The notes beneath the pieces were generated by a model. That model was not told where the DNA came from. It saw only the letters and a list, made by a program, of their open reading frames with translations, and did not search any database. Position numbers and translations under genes: made by a program. Below, in pieces: positions 18,774-27,001 of a stretch of 57,418 nucleotides of DNA. This stretch comes from Acidobacteriota bacterium (GTDB lineage Bacteria; Acidobacteriota; Terriglobia; Bryobacterales; Bryobacteraceae), in contig JAPKYX010000282.1 of NCBI GenBank assembly GCA_026394075.1, forward strand, positions 1 through 57,418, written 5' to 3'. The first letter of the stretch is position 1, and each line of letters begins with the position of its first letter.

Positions 18774-19910
18774 ATGAACCGACTGATCCTGACCACGCTT
18801 GCGAGCGTGCTGCTGCACTCTGCTGGCCTGGCGGCCGACCCGCTGGCGGTAAAGAACGGCGTGGTCTACAAAGTGGCGGGCCGCTATGCCGGCTGGCCCG
18901 CCAATCATGGCATCTGGAGCTGGGGTAACGAGATCGTGGTGGGCTTCGAATCCGGCCACTTCAAGGTGAACCGCTCGATCCACGCGGTCGATTACAGCCA
19001 GAAGGAAGAGCACCTGCTGGCCAGGAGCCTGGATGGCGGCGAGACGTGGACGATCGAAAAGCCACTCTCCTTGCTGCCCCCTCCGGGCGGCAAGATGGCC
19101 GGCGTGCCCACCGAAGATGGCGGCAAGGCTACCACTGACCTGAAGACCGCGATGGATTTTTCCAAGCCCGGCTTCGCGTTGACGGCGCGGATGTTTTCCA
19201 AGGACACCGGCCCGTCGCACTTCTACTACTCCTACGACAAGGGCAAGAACTGGAACGGCCCCTATCATGTGCCGACGTTCGGGACCAAGGGCATCATGGC
19301 CCGCACGGACTACTTCATCGATGGGCCCAAGTCGATGACCATGTTCATCACGGCGGCGCTCGATACGAATAAGGAAGGCCAGGTGTTCTGCGTTCGTACC
19401 ATCGACGGCGGCCTGAACTGGACCAAGGTGGGTGTCCCGTCGGTGCCGACCAACGGCTTCTCGATCATGCCCTCGTCACTGCGCTTGTCGGCGAAGACGA
19501 TCCTGTCTTCCATCCGTCGCATCGAAGGCAAGGACAACTTCATCGAGCTCACGCGCTCCGACGACAATGGCGCGACGTGGCGCATCATCTCGCGCGTCAC
19601 CGCCCAAGTAACCGGCAACTCCGGCAACCCGCCCAGCATGGTCCGCTTGAAGGATGGCCGCCTCGTCATCACCTATGGCCATCGCGAAGCGCCCTACAGC
19701 ATCCGCGCCCGGATCAGCAAAGACGACGGCGCCACCTGGGGCGAAGAGTTGCCCCTCCGCCAAGACGGCGGCGACCGCGACCTGGGCTACACCCGCACCG
19801 TGGTCCGCCCCGACGGCAAGCTGGTGACGATCTACTACTTCAACGACGGCCGCGAGTCCGAACGCTACATCGCCTCGACGATTTGGGAAGCACCGGCAGG
19901 GCTAAAATAG
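18774..19910 (+). CDS. secreted Asp-box (BNR) sialidase-like beta-propeller
   Basis: A 378-residue protein with signal peptide MNRLILTTLASVLLHSAGLAA. Five Asp-box motifs (S/T-x-D-x-G-x-T-W type) are visible: SLDGGETW, YSYDKGKNW, TIDGGLNW, RSDDNGATW and SKDDGATW, giving a six-bladed propeller as in sialidases (GH33-like). The F/Y-R-I-P motif of true sialidases is not obvious, so activity on sialic acid is unproven and it may act on, or merely bind, another glycan. It is 14 bp after the TonB-dependent receptor and surely co-transcribed, suggesting that it trims or presents the imported ligand. Confidence 0.82.
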   Translation: MNRLILTTLASVLLHSAGLAADPLAVKNGVVYKVAGRYAGWPANHGIWSWGNEIVVGFESGHFKVNRSIHAVDYSQKEEHLLARSLDGGETWTIEKPLSLLPPPGGKMAGVPTEDGGKATTDLKTAMDFSKPGFALTARMFSKDTGPSHFYYSYDKGKNWNGPYHVPTFGTKGIMARTDYFIDGPKSMTMFITAALDTNKEGQVFCVRTIDGGLNWTKVGVPSVPTNGFSIMPSSLRLSAKTILSSIRRIEGKDNFIELTRSDDNGATWRIISRVTAQVTGNSGNPPSMVRLKDGRLVITYGHREAPYSIRARISKDDGATWGEELPLRQDGGDRDLGYTRTVVRPDGKLVTIYYFNDGRESERYIASTIWEAPAGLK

Positions 19911-19962
19911 ACGCACGCTGCAGGAGCTATTGCTTCAAGTTCGGGTCATAAAGTGGCGGAAT

Positions 19963-19989
19963 GGTAGAATTCGAATGGAAGGGTAGAAT
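19963..19989 (+). promoter_or_regulatory. GGTAGAAT direct repeats just before vapB (candidate operator)
   Basis: GGTAGAAT occurs at 19963-19970 and again at 19982-19989, 19 bp apart, ending 4 bp before the vapB start. Two equally spaced sites on roughly the same face of the helix would suit VapB autoregulation, and TAGAAT also resembles a -10 element. Inference only. Confidence 0.35.
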
Positions 19990-19993
19990 CACC

Positions 19994-20263
19994 ATGGCCC
20001 TTAGCCTAAAGAATCCAGAGGTGGACCAGTTGGCCGCGCAAGTGGCTCAAATGGCCAATGAGACGAAGACCGAGGCCGTGCGGCGAGCCTTGCTGGAGCG
20101 TCGGGACCGCCTTTCGATGAACGCCTCTCCGCTGACTCGCATGGAGCGGGCGGCCGATATTCTGCGGGAAATCCGCGCCTCCCTGCCCGCTGAAGCAAAA
20201 GGCCGGCGCCTCACCCGAGAGGAAGAAGACGAGATTCTGGGCTTTGGCCCGGACGGTGTGTAA
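19994..20263 (+). CDS. vapB: VapB-type antitoxin (PSK_trans_fac family)
   Basis: An 89-residue antitoxin. The N-terminus (MALSLKNPEVDQLAAQVAQM then TKTEAVRRALLERRDRL) is a close match to the Rv0623-like/PSK_trans_fac antitoxins, which use this part as a ribbon-helix-helix-like DNA-binding region. The C-terminal EEDEILGFGPDG is the usual toxin-binding tail. The ATG at 19994 is chosen because the family begins exactly there; an upstream in-frame GTG at 19961 would add 11 unrelated residues. It overlaps the toxin gene by one base (TAATG), a typical coupling for toxin-antitoxin pairs. Confidence 0.9.
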   Translation: MALSLKNPEVDQLAAQVAQMANETKTEAVRRALLERRDRLSMNASPLTRMERAADILREIRASLPAEAKGRRLTREEEDEILGFGPDGV

Positions 20264-20652
20264 TGGTTCTCGAGTCGTCTGCGATCGTGGCCATCTTCCA
20301 GCAGGAGCCAGGCCACGAACTGCTGGAGCAGAAGATTGACCAGGCCGAGGTCATTCTTATCGGTGCCCCCACCATGACGGAGATCGCCATTGTGATGTCA
20401 CGCCGCAGTGGTGGCGACTATCGCCCCAGTCTGGAGGCTTTCCTGCGGCGGATCGATGCCCAGGTGGTCTCGTTCACGGAGCAGCACTACAGCGCGGCCA
20501 GTGACGCTCACCTTCGCTTCGGGCGCGGAATCAATTCCAAGGCTGCGCTCAACTACGGGGATTGCTTGTCCTATGCCGTCGCCAAGGTGGCTGGCCAACC
20601 GCTGCTCTTCGTCGGCGACGACTTCGCACACACCGACATCATCGCGGCGTAA
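20263..20652 (+). CDS. vapC: VapC-type PIN-domain ribonuclease toxin
   Basis: A 129-residue PIN-domain protein. The four acidic positions are E4 (MVLESSAIVAI), E40 (TMTEIAIVM), D100 (NYGDCLSYAVAK) and D119/D120 (FVGDDFAHTDI). In most VapC proteins the first position is Asp (VIDxSA); here it is Glu, a conservative change in a metal-binding residue that could lower or retune activity. VapC toxins are Mg2+-dependent RNases that cut tRNA or rRNA. The gene is fused by one base to vapB and followed by a hairpin terminator. Confidence 0.9.
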   Translation: MVLESSAIVAIFQQEPGHELLEQKIDQAEVILIGAPTMTEIAIVMSRRSGGDYRPSLEAFLRRIDAQVVSFTEQHYSAASDAHLRFGRGINSKAALNYGDCLSYAVAKVAGQPLLFVGDDFAHTDIIAA

Positions 20653-20679
20653 AGCTCGCGCTTCCAGCCCATTGGGTGG

Positions 20680-20708
20680 AAAGGCCCGGCGGCCAGAGCG
20701 GGCCTTTT
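20680..20708. terminator. hairpin terminator between vapC and the DHDPS-family gene
   Basis: AAAGGCCCG (20680-20688) pairs perfectly with CGGGCCTTT (20699-20707) around a 10-nt loop, with a T run on the plus strand and a matching A/T flank on the other. It sits where vapC and the minus-strand lyase gene converge, so it probably serves both. Confidence 0.7.
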
Positions 20709-21618
20709 ACAACCCCGGCATCGCAAAGCCCAGCGCGTCGAGCTCCGGCATCAGTGCGGCCGTGTGCGCCGCGCTCAGGTTCATCAGTGGTGGGCGGACG
20801 GTGACCCAATCGGGATCGGCCCCGTAGTGCGCCACGACGGCCTTCAGCGCGCCGATCATGGGGTACTTCTGGATGGTGGCCCGAGTGGCGGTGATACCCG
20901 CCTGTAGAGCGTCGGCGTTGTCGGCTTGCCAGTTGGCGAACACGTTGTGGATGGGTCCGGGGTTGACGTTCGCCGTGGCGGAGATGCAGCCGCGGCCGCC
21001 GTGGCGCATGTTGTCCAGCAGGAAGACTTCGCTGCCCGCAAAGACATCAAACTCCTCGCCCGCAAAGGCGTCCAGCACGGCCTTGGTGTTGTTCCAATCG
21101 CCGGAGCTGTCCTTCATGCCCGCGATGGTCTCCGGGTAGGCCTTCTTCAGCCGCTGCATCAGCGCCACTGAGATCGGGATCTGCGCCACCGGCGGGATGT
21201 GATACAAAAACAGCCGCAGCCGGGAGTCACCCACGCGCTGGATCACTTCCGAAAAGTAGGCATAGAGGCCGTCTTCCGGCACGCCTTTGTAATAGAACGG
21301 CGGCAGCATCAGTGCCCCGGCGCAGCCCGCTTCAACGGCGTGGCGAGTGATGTGCACGGATTCGGTGAGCGAGCAGCAGCCCGTTCCCGGCATCAGCTTC
21401 TCCGCGGGGACCCCAGCGGCGATCAGGGCTTCCAGCAGTGACGTGCGCTCATCGGCGGATAGAGAGTTGGCCTCGCTATTGGTGCCAAAGCAGGCCAGTC
21501 CCGCGCAGCCGTTGGCCAGCAGCCACTTGGCGTGACGGGCAAAACGCTCGGCGTCCGGCGACAAGTCGCGGCGGAAGGGCGTGACGGCGGGGGCAAGTAC
21601 TCCAGCTAGACGGTTCAT
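20707..21618 (-). CDS. dihydrodipicolinate synthase/N-acetylneuraminate lyase family protein
   Basis: A 303-residue class-I aldolase-type TIM barrel of the DapA/NanA family. Residues that fit catalysis are the Schiff-base lysine K169 (AGMKDSSGDW) and Tyr139 (LYHIPPV); the substrate loop reads FGTNSEANSL instead of the usual GTTGE. The exact reaction (lysine pathway, sialic-acid lyase, or keto-acid sugar lyase) cannot be settled, but the GTNSEA variant argues against plain DapA. It converges with vapCB and faces the sialidase-like gene 0.8 kb away, so a role in catabolism of a nine-carbon or uronic-type sugar is possible (inference). Confidence 0.85.
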   Translation of the reverse strand: MNRLAGVLAPAVTPFRRDLSPDAERFARHAKWLLANGCAGLACFGTNSEANSLSADERTSLLEALIAAGVPAEKLMPGTGCCSLTESVHITRHAVEAGCAGALMLPPFYYKGVPEDGLYAYFSEVIQRVGDSRLRLFLYHIPPVAQIPISVALMQRLKKAYPETIAGMKDSSGDWNNTKAVLDAFAGEEFDVFAGSEVFLLDNMRHGGRGCISATANVNPGPIHNVFANWQADNADALQAGITATRATIQKYPMIGALKAVVAHYGADPDWVTVRPPLMNLSAAHTAALMPELDALGFAMPGL

Positions 21619-21854
21619 GGGCGTTTACGATGGCTCCTCAATGATCGCGGTTCGCATCCTACGGGGCCGGCGCCGGGTGATCCAAGAAGCACGGCCGGCC
21701 GGGTCCGCGGGGGTTGAATTATCGAGGATATCAGGTAGGGCGGACCGTGTCCGGCACCGGCGGCAGCCCGAAGGGGGAAGGCCAGCCCACAGCCGGGCGG
21801 TGGCGTGCGGCCGGGCCGCGCAGGGAGCCGGAAAATCGGGTAAACTGACGGCCT

Positions 21855-22211
21855 ATGAGAGCACTTGCCAAACTACTCCTCTTAACGGCCGCCCTGACGC
21901 TGCCGGTGGCCTTTGGTCAGGCCAAGAAGGACGCCCCCAAGGCCGCCGAAAAGAAGACCGCCGACAAGAAGGCCGCTCCGGAAGCCAAAGCTGCTGAGAA
22001 GAAGGCTCCCGAGAAGAAGGGTGAGTTGATCGACATCAACTCCGCCCCGGCCGACACCTTGAAGACCATCCCGGGCATCGGCGACGCCTATTCGGCCGCC
22101 ATCGTCAAGGGCCGCCCCTACAAGCGCAAGGACGAGCTGCCGCAGAAAAAGATCATCCCGCAGGCCACCTACGACAAGATCAAGGATCTGATCATCGCGA
22201 AGCAGAAGTAG
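21855..22211 (+). CDS. secreted ComEA-like helix-hairpin-helix protein
   Basis: A 118-residue protein with a signal peptide (MRALAKLLLLTAALTLPVAFG), a Lys/Ala/Glu-rich low-complexity linker (about 23-55, repeated KKAPEKK-type units) and a C-terminal HhH domain (about 56-118, LIDINSAPADTLKTIPGIGD then AYSAAIVKGRPYKRKDEL). The INSA...L..IPGIG pattern is that of ComEA, which binds incoming double-stranded DNA in the periplasm during transformation. The linker replaces the usual membrane tether. No other competence gene is nearby, and some ComEA-like proteins have other DNA-binding roles. Confidence 0.82.
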   Translation: MRALAKLLLLTAALTLPVAFGQAKKDAPKAAEKKTADKKAAPEAKAAEKKAPEKKGELIDINSAPADTLKTIPGIGDAYSAAIVKGRPYKRKDELPQKKIIPQATYDKIKDLIIAKQK

Positions 22212-22224
22212 GGCGAACCTCTCC

Positions 22225-22827
22225 TTGCTGCCCCGCTTCTACCCCATTCTCGATCCCACGCGCGCTCTCCCCGTCGTCGAGCAGGCCCAGGCTGTGCTCG
22301 ACGGCGGGGCATCGTTTTTTCAGGTGCGCCATAAGGGCGCCTGGACTCGATCGGACTTGGCCGCACTGGAGACAATGGCGAAAATGTGTCCGCGGCTGAT
22401 CGTGAACGACCGCGCCGACATCGCGGCACTGGTGGGCGTAGGCTTGCATGTCGGCCAGACCGACCTGCCGCCAACCGATGCCCGAAAGCAGATCGGCCCG
22501 CGGATACTGGGCTTTTCGACGCACAACGCCGCGCAACTGGCTGCCAGCGCGGCCGAACCGGTGGACTATCTCGCGCTGGGCCCGATTTTCCAGACCGCCT
22601 CGAAGCAGAACCCCGATCCGCAGGTGGGGCTCGACAATTTGCGTGCCTGGCGCCCCCTGGCGAATCGCCCGCTGGTGGCGATCGGCGGCATCACGCGCGA
22701 CAATGCAGTTTCTGTGCTGGAGGCGGGGGCTGACTCGGTCGCCGTCATCGGTGACCTCTATCCGGAAGAACTAACGGCGCACAGCTTGCGCGAACGGGTG
22801 ATGGATTGGATCAAGCGACTCAGTTGA
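22225..22827 (+). CDS. thiamine phosphate synthase-like protein
   Basis: A 200-residue TIM barrel of the ThiE/TenI superfamily. Recognisable blocks are FFQVRHKGAWTRSDL (variant of the Q-R-x-K phosphate motif), LIVNDRADIAALVGVGLHVG, GFSTHNAAQL, YLALGPIFQTASKQNPDP and VAIGGIT. ThiE joins HMP pyrophosphate and the thiazole phosphate. The chain is at the short end for ThiE and no other thiamine gene is present, so a TenI-like or diverged role is possible. It starts with TTG at 22225, 13 bp after the HhH gene, and its end overlaps the start of the next permease gene by 22 bp. Confidence 0.82.
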   Translation: MLPRFYPILDPTRALPVVEQAQAVLDGGASFFQVRHKGAWTRSDLAALETMAKMCPRLIVNDRADIAALVGVGLHVGQTDLPPTDARKQIGPRILGFSTHNAAQLAASAAEPVDYLALGPIFQTASKQNPDPQVGLDNLRAWRPLANRPLVAIGGITRDNAVSVLEAGADSVAVIGDLYPEELTAHSLRERVMDWIKRLS

Positions 22828-24170
22828 ACAAACCACCGGCTTTGAATGCCCGGCTGGGACTGGTGGATGCGACGACGCTGGTAGTCGGCTCCATGATCGG
22901 GTCCGGCGTCTTTGTCGTTGCGGCCGATATTGCGCGCCAGGTGCAGTCGCCCGGCCTGCTGCTGATCGTCTGGATCGCCACCGCGGTGATGACGATGGTG
23001 GCCGCGCTCAGCTATGGCGAACTGGCGGCGATGATGCCGCAGGCGGGCGGCCAGTATGTCTACCTGCGGGAAGCCTTTGGTCCCCTGCCCGCGTTTCTCT
23101 ACGGCTGGACGCTATTTCTTGTCATCCAGACCGGCACCATGGCCGCCGTGGCCGTAGCCTTCGCCAAGTTTCTGGGCGTCTTCATCCCGCTGGGTCCGCG
23201 CGAACAGCAGATGGTCGCCATCGCCGTGCTGGTGAGCTTGGCCTACATCAACACGCGCGGTGTCCGCGAGGGCGTGTTGGTGCAGAATGTTTTCACGGTG
23301 GCCAAAGTTGGGGCGCTGTTGGGCTTGATCGGGCTGGGCTTGTGGCATGGCCACACGACGGAGGCACTGCCCAACTTCGACAACTTCTGGCAAGGCGCTG
23401 ACTGGAGCTGGACCTGCATTCGCCTGGTGGGCGTGGCCATGGTGGGCTCCCTGTTTTCCTCCGATGCGTGGAACTGCGTCACCTTCACGGCCGGCGAAAC
23501 CAAGGACCCAAAGCGCAACGTACCGCTGTCGCTGGCGCTGGGTGTGGCCATCGTGTCGCTGCTTTACCTGGGCGCCAACTACGTCTATGTCAGTGTGTTG
23601 CCGCTGGCGGGCATTGCCAACGCCGCCCAGGATCGCGTGGGCACCGCCGCCGCCCAGGCACTGTTGGGCGATAGCGCGCAGGCCATCATGGCCATCGCCA
23701 TCATGATCTCGACGTTTGGCTGCGTGAACGGCCTGACGATGGCCGGGGCGCGCGTGTACTACGCCATGGCGCTGGACGGTCTGTTCTTCAAGAAGGTGGC
23801 GCAGCTGGACTCGAAGACGCTGACGCCCAACGTCTCGCTGTGGGCGCAATGCCTGTGGGCTTGCGTGCTGACCTTAAGCGGACGCTATGGAGATCTGCTC
23901 GACTATGTTATCTTTGCCGTTTTGCTGTTCTACGCGCTGACAATTTGTGGCGTGTTTGTTTTGCGGGTCCGGCGCCCCGACGCGCCGCGGCCATACCGGG
24001 CCATTGGCTATCCGGTGGTGCCCGCGCTTTATATAGTGGCGGCACTCACCATCGAATGGCTCCTGTTGCTTTATAAGCCCAGCTATACGTGGCCGGGCCT
24101 GATCATAGTTCTTTTGGGAGTGCCGGTCTTTTACATTTGGAGAGGCCGCGGGAAAGAGGTTAAGGGATGA
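22806..24170 (+). CDS. APC-superfamily amino acid permease
   Basis: A 454-residue integral membrane transporter with about 12 membrane segments. The first carries the consensus VGSMIGSGVFVVAADIA (the APC G-S-G substrate loop of TM1), and the TM2-3 region reads ALSYGELAAMMPQAGGQYVYLREAFGP, typical of L-type/basic amino-acid exchangers. The start is TTG at 22806 inside the end of the ThiE-like gene; a TTG at 22824 is also possible. It overlaps the next permease by 4 bp (ATGA), so two related permeases are made from one message. Confidence 0.9.
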   Translation: MDQATQLNKPPALNARLGLVDATTLVVGSMIGSGVFVVAADIARQVQSPGLLLIVWIATAVMTMVAALSYGELAAMMPQAGGQYVYLREAFGPLPAFLYGWTLFLVIQTGTMAAVAVAFAKFLGVFIPLGPREQQMVAIAVLVSLAYINTRGVREGVLVQNVFTVAKVGALLGLIGLGLWHGHTTEALPNFDNFWQGADWSWTCIRLVGVAMVGSLFSSDAWNCVTFTAGETKDPKRNVPLSLALGVAIVSLLYLGANYVYVSVLPLAGIANAAQDRVGTAAAQALLGDSAQAIMAIAIMISTFGCVNGLTMAGARVYYAMALDGLFFKKVAQLDSKTLTPNVSLWAQCLWACVLTLSGRYGDLLDYVIFAVLLFYALTICGVFVLRVRRPDAPRPYRAIGYPVVPALYIVAALTIEWLLLLYKPSYTWPGLIIVLLGVPVFYIWRGRGKEVKG

Positions 24171-25621
24171 ATCTGTTTGCGACAAAGTCGGTAGACCAGT
24201 TGATCGCCGAAGGCGGCGATGGATCTCACGGCAGCGGCAATAGTGATCTAAAGCGCACCCTGGGTGCGATGCAGTTGGTGGCGTTGGGCATCGGAGCCGT
24301 GGTCGGCGCGGGCATCTTCGTGCTGGCGGGAACCGCGGCCGCCAATCACGCAGGACCTGCCGTCGTTTATTCGTTCATTCTGGCCGCCATTGGCTGCGCG
24401 CTGGCCGGGCTCTGCTACAGCGAGTTCTCGACGATGATTCCGATTGCGGGCTCCGCGTACGCCTATTCCTATGCGACGTTGGGCGAACTGGTGGCCTGGA
24501 TCATTGGCTGGGCGTTGGTGCTGGAATACGCGGTGGGAGCGGCAACGGTATCGGTTGGGTGGTCCGGCACCATGGTCTCGATTTTGAAATCGTTGAACAT
24601 CACTCTGCCGCAGCAGTTTTTGGCTTCCCCCTGGGATGCCTCGCCGGGTCTCGTGAATCTGCCAGCCGTTTTCATCATCATGGTGATCACCGCGATCCTG
24701 ATCCGTGGCGTGCAGGAATCGGCCCGCTTCAACTCGATTGTGGTGGCCGTGAAGCTGACCGTCGTCATCGCCTTCATCGTGCTGGGCTATAGCTACATCA
24801 ACACCGGCAACTACACCCCCTTCCTGCCGGAGAACACCACGGGCGAGTTCGGCAAGTTTGGCTGGACCGGCGTGATGAGCGCCGCGGGAACCATCTTCTT
24901 CGCCTACATCGGCTTCGACGCCGTCTCCACCGCCGCACAGGAAGCCAAGAACCCCAAGCGCGACATGCCCATCGGCATCATCGGCTCACTGGCGGTGTGT
25001 ACGCTGCTCTACATCCTGTACGCGCTGGTGCTGACCGGTATCGTCAACTTCAAGGAACTGAACGTGGCCGCGCCCTACGCTCTGGCCGTCGACCGCATGA
25101 CCGGCCTGCCGTGGCTGGGCTTCTGGATGAAGTTGGGTTCGCTGCTGGGCTTGACCACCGTGATGCTGGCAATGTTGTTCGGCCAGTCCCGCGTGTTCTA
25201 TTCGATGTCGAAGGACGGTCTGCTGCCCAAGACGTTCTCTGAGATCCACCCCACGCTGCGGACGCCCTACAAGTCCAACCTGATCCTGCTGGTGTTTGTG
25301 GGCCTGCTGGCGGGCTTTACGCCCATCAGCCTGCTGGGCAACCTGACCAGCATCGGCACGCTGTGCGCCTTCATCGTGGTCTGCATCGGCATCATCGTGC
25401 TGCGGCGTACGCGGCCCGAACTGCCCCGGCCCTTCCGCACGCCGATGGTGCCGCTGATCCCGGCCCTGGGTGTCGTGGCCAACTTCGCGCTGATGTACTC
25501 GCTGGACTCGCTGACCTGGACCGCCTTCCTGGCCTGGATGGCATTTGGGCTGGTGATCTATTTCAGCTACAGCGCCAGCCGCAGCCACTTGCAGAAGGCG
25601 GCCGCCCGCTCAGGCCGTTAG
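24167..25621 (+). CDS. APC-superfamily amino acid permease (cationic amino acid transporter-like)
   Basis: A 484-residue APC transporter with roughly 12 or more membrane segments. A soluble N-terminal segment of about 30 residues is followed by LGIGAVVGAGIFVLAGTAA in TM1, PIAGSAYAYSYATLGELVAWIIGWALVLEY, and FFAYIGFDAVSTAAQEAKNPKRDMP, which are hallmarks of the YfnA/CAT (cationic amino acid transporter) group. It is translationally coupled to the preceding permease. The last 12 bp overlap the 3' end of the convergent PhoD-like gene. Confidence 0.93.
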   Translation: MNLFATKSVDQLIAEGGDGSHGSGNSDLKRTLGAMQLVALGIGAVVGAGIFVLAGTAAANHAGPAVVYSFILAAIGCALAGLCYSEFSTMIPIAGSAYAYSYATLGELVAWIIGWALVLEYAVGAATVSVGWSGTMVSILKSLNITLPQQFLASPWDASPGLVNLPAVFIIMVITAILIRGVQESARFNSIVVAVKLTVVIAFIVLGYSYINTGNYTPFLPENTTGEFGKFGWTGVMSAAGTIFFAYIGFDAVSTAAQEAKNPKRDMPIGIIGSLAVCTLLYILYALVLTGIVNFKELNVAAPYALAVDRMTGLPWLGFWMKLGSLLGLTTVMLAMLFGQSRVFYSMSKDGLLPKTFSEIHPTLRTPYKSNLILLVFVGLLAGFTPISLLGNLTSIGTLCAFIVVCIGIIVLRRTRPELPRPFRTPMVPLIPALGVVANFALMYSLDSLTWTAFLAWMAFGLVIYFSYSASRSHLQKAAARSGR

Positions 25622-26857
25622 AGCCGATTGGTAGACCGGGGCGCCTTTCACGTCGCAATGGGTCAACGTGAGGCGCCCCGAGGTTACCTGCACCTTCAGA
25701 AAGCCACCCTTGACGCGGTGGAACCGGTGCATGCTCTTGTCCTCGCCCGGCGTTCCGGCGGCGTGCTCATCGCTGGCCGGCCCGCAGCCGAATTCCTGCA
25801 GCCCCGTCTTGGGATCCACCGAGTGATACTGCCAGTGCCGGTCACCGCACAGCACCGCCCCGCGTGACCCCAGCGTCTTCGTCAACCACGCCCGCAACTC
25901 CGCCCCTTCGGTCGCAAAGGCGGCATTGGCATAGCTGTCGTTCTTGGTCTTGCGATCCGGACCCACCAGCGGCGTGGGGCTGATCACGATCTTGAAGGTG
26001 GCGTTGCTTTCCGCCATCGACGTTTCCAGCCACTCCTTCTGATCCGCGCCCAGGATCGACTTTGATTTCGAATCCGGTGCCGTGTTGGGAGACCGGTAGT
26101 CCCGGCCTTCCAGCAACCAGAACTCGACGTGCGAGCCCCAGCGCACCGTGCGGTAGGCCGGATCGGGCATCGGCACCTGCTCCCGGAAGATGCGCTGGCC
26201 TTCGGCAAAGGTAAAGCCGCCCATCTTGGCGCTGGTCTTGCCGGGCCAGGAATCGTCGTCGTAGACGTCGTGGTCGTCCTTCTGCCAGTAGCCCGGCACG
26301 GAGCGCAGACACTCGGCAATCGACGGCAACGCGTACATGCGGTGCCAGTGCAGCCGTGCCAGCTCCACTGACGTCACCACCGGCTCTTCGTTGTCGTAGT
26401 AGACGTTGTCGCCGCAGGAGAACAGGGCCGATGGCGACAAGGCGCGGATCGAGTCGTAGATCTTGAAGCCGCGGGCCGGGTCATCACGATCCTTGTACAT
26501 CTGGCAAGAGAGCATGGTGAACAAAGCATCGGCCGGTTCGCTGGGCAGCGGTGCGGTGCGGAAGTGGCCCTCCACCGGTGCTTGCCGCTTCGATTCCACG
26601 CGGAAGCGGACTTCGCGGCCCGGCTCCAGCCGCGTCAACACCCAGCGCAGCGTGTAGTCGTTCGAGGCCAAGGCGCGACGCCAGGGCGGCCGCCGTTCAC
26701 CGACTGTCACTACCCGGACGGGGCGCTTGCTCCGGATCCAGACGATCGCCGTCGTGGGCGTGACTTCGCCCACCTTGATCGACACACCCTCATCGCTGGC
26801 TGGAGCCGCCTCTATGACGCTGGCAGCCGTGGCCAGCATAAAATCCCGTCGAGTCAT
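25610..26857 (-). CDS. PhoD-like alkaline phosphatase D family protein
   Basis: A 415-residue metallophosphatase. The Tat-type leader MTRRDFMLATAASVIEAAPA begins at 26857, chosen over an upstream in-frame start because it gives an intact twin-arginine signal. An N-terminal Fn3-like domain (SIKVGEVTPTTAIVWIRS) precedes the calcineurin-type core: FTMLSCQMY, SCGDNVYYDNEE, YWQKDDHDVYDDDSWPG and LCGDRHWQYHS, carrying the metal-binding Asp, Asn and His residues. PhoD enzymes release phosphate from phosphodiesters such as wall teichoic acid or DNA. This one lacks any visible Pho-box neighbour. It ends 12 bp inside the convergent permease gene. Confidence 0.88.
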   Translation of the reverse strand: MTRRDFMLATAASVIEAAPASDEGVSIKVGEVTPTTAIVWIRSKRPVRVVTVGERRPPWRRALASNDYTLRWVLTRLEPGREVRFRVESKRQAPVEGHFRTAPLPSEPADALFTMLSCQMYKDRDDPARGFKIYDSIRALSPSALFSCGDNVYYDNEEPVVTSVELARLHWHRMYALPSIAECLRSVPGYWQKDDHDVYDDDSWPGKTSAKMGGFTFAEGQRIFREQVPMPDPAYRTVRWGSHVEFWLLEGRDYRSPNTAPDSKSKSILGADQKEWLETSMAESNATFKIVISPTPLVGPDRKTKNDSYANAAFATEGAELRAWLTKTLGSRGAVLCGDRHWQYHSVDPKTGLQEFGCGPASDEHAAGTPGEDKSMHRFHRVKGGFLKVQVTSGRLTLTHCDVKGAPVYQSALTA

Positions 26858-27001
26858 TCTTACAGGGTAATGTTTTGGCGCGTACAATTTCTCGATACCG
26901 TTTTTGAGGCTGCCGCAAGCACCCGGGGCGAAGCGTGGAAGGAGCGTGGCGGTAAACATTTCTTAAACTGCCCGCCCCAATACTGGTGCTATCCTGCGGG
27001 C

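Noticed and set aside
21619-21854. Possible small RNA (SRP or RNase P-like) in the GC-rich gap before the HhH gene
   Set aside because: The tract has GC-rich complementarity but none of the conserved SRP, tmRNA or RNase P core sequences.
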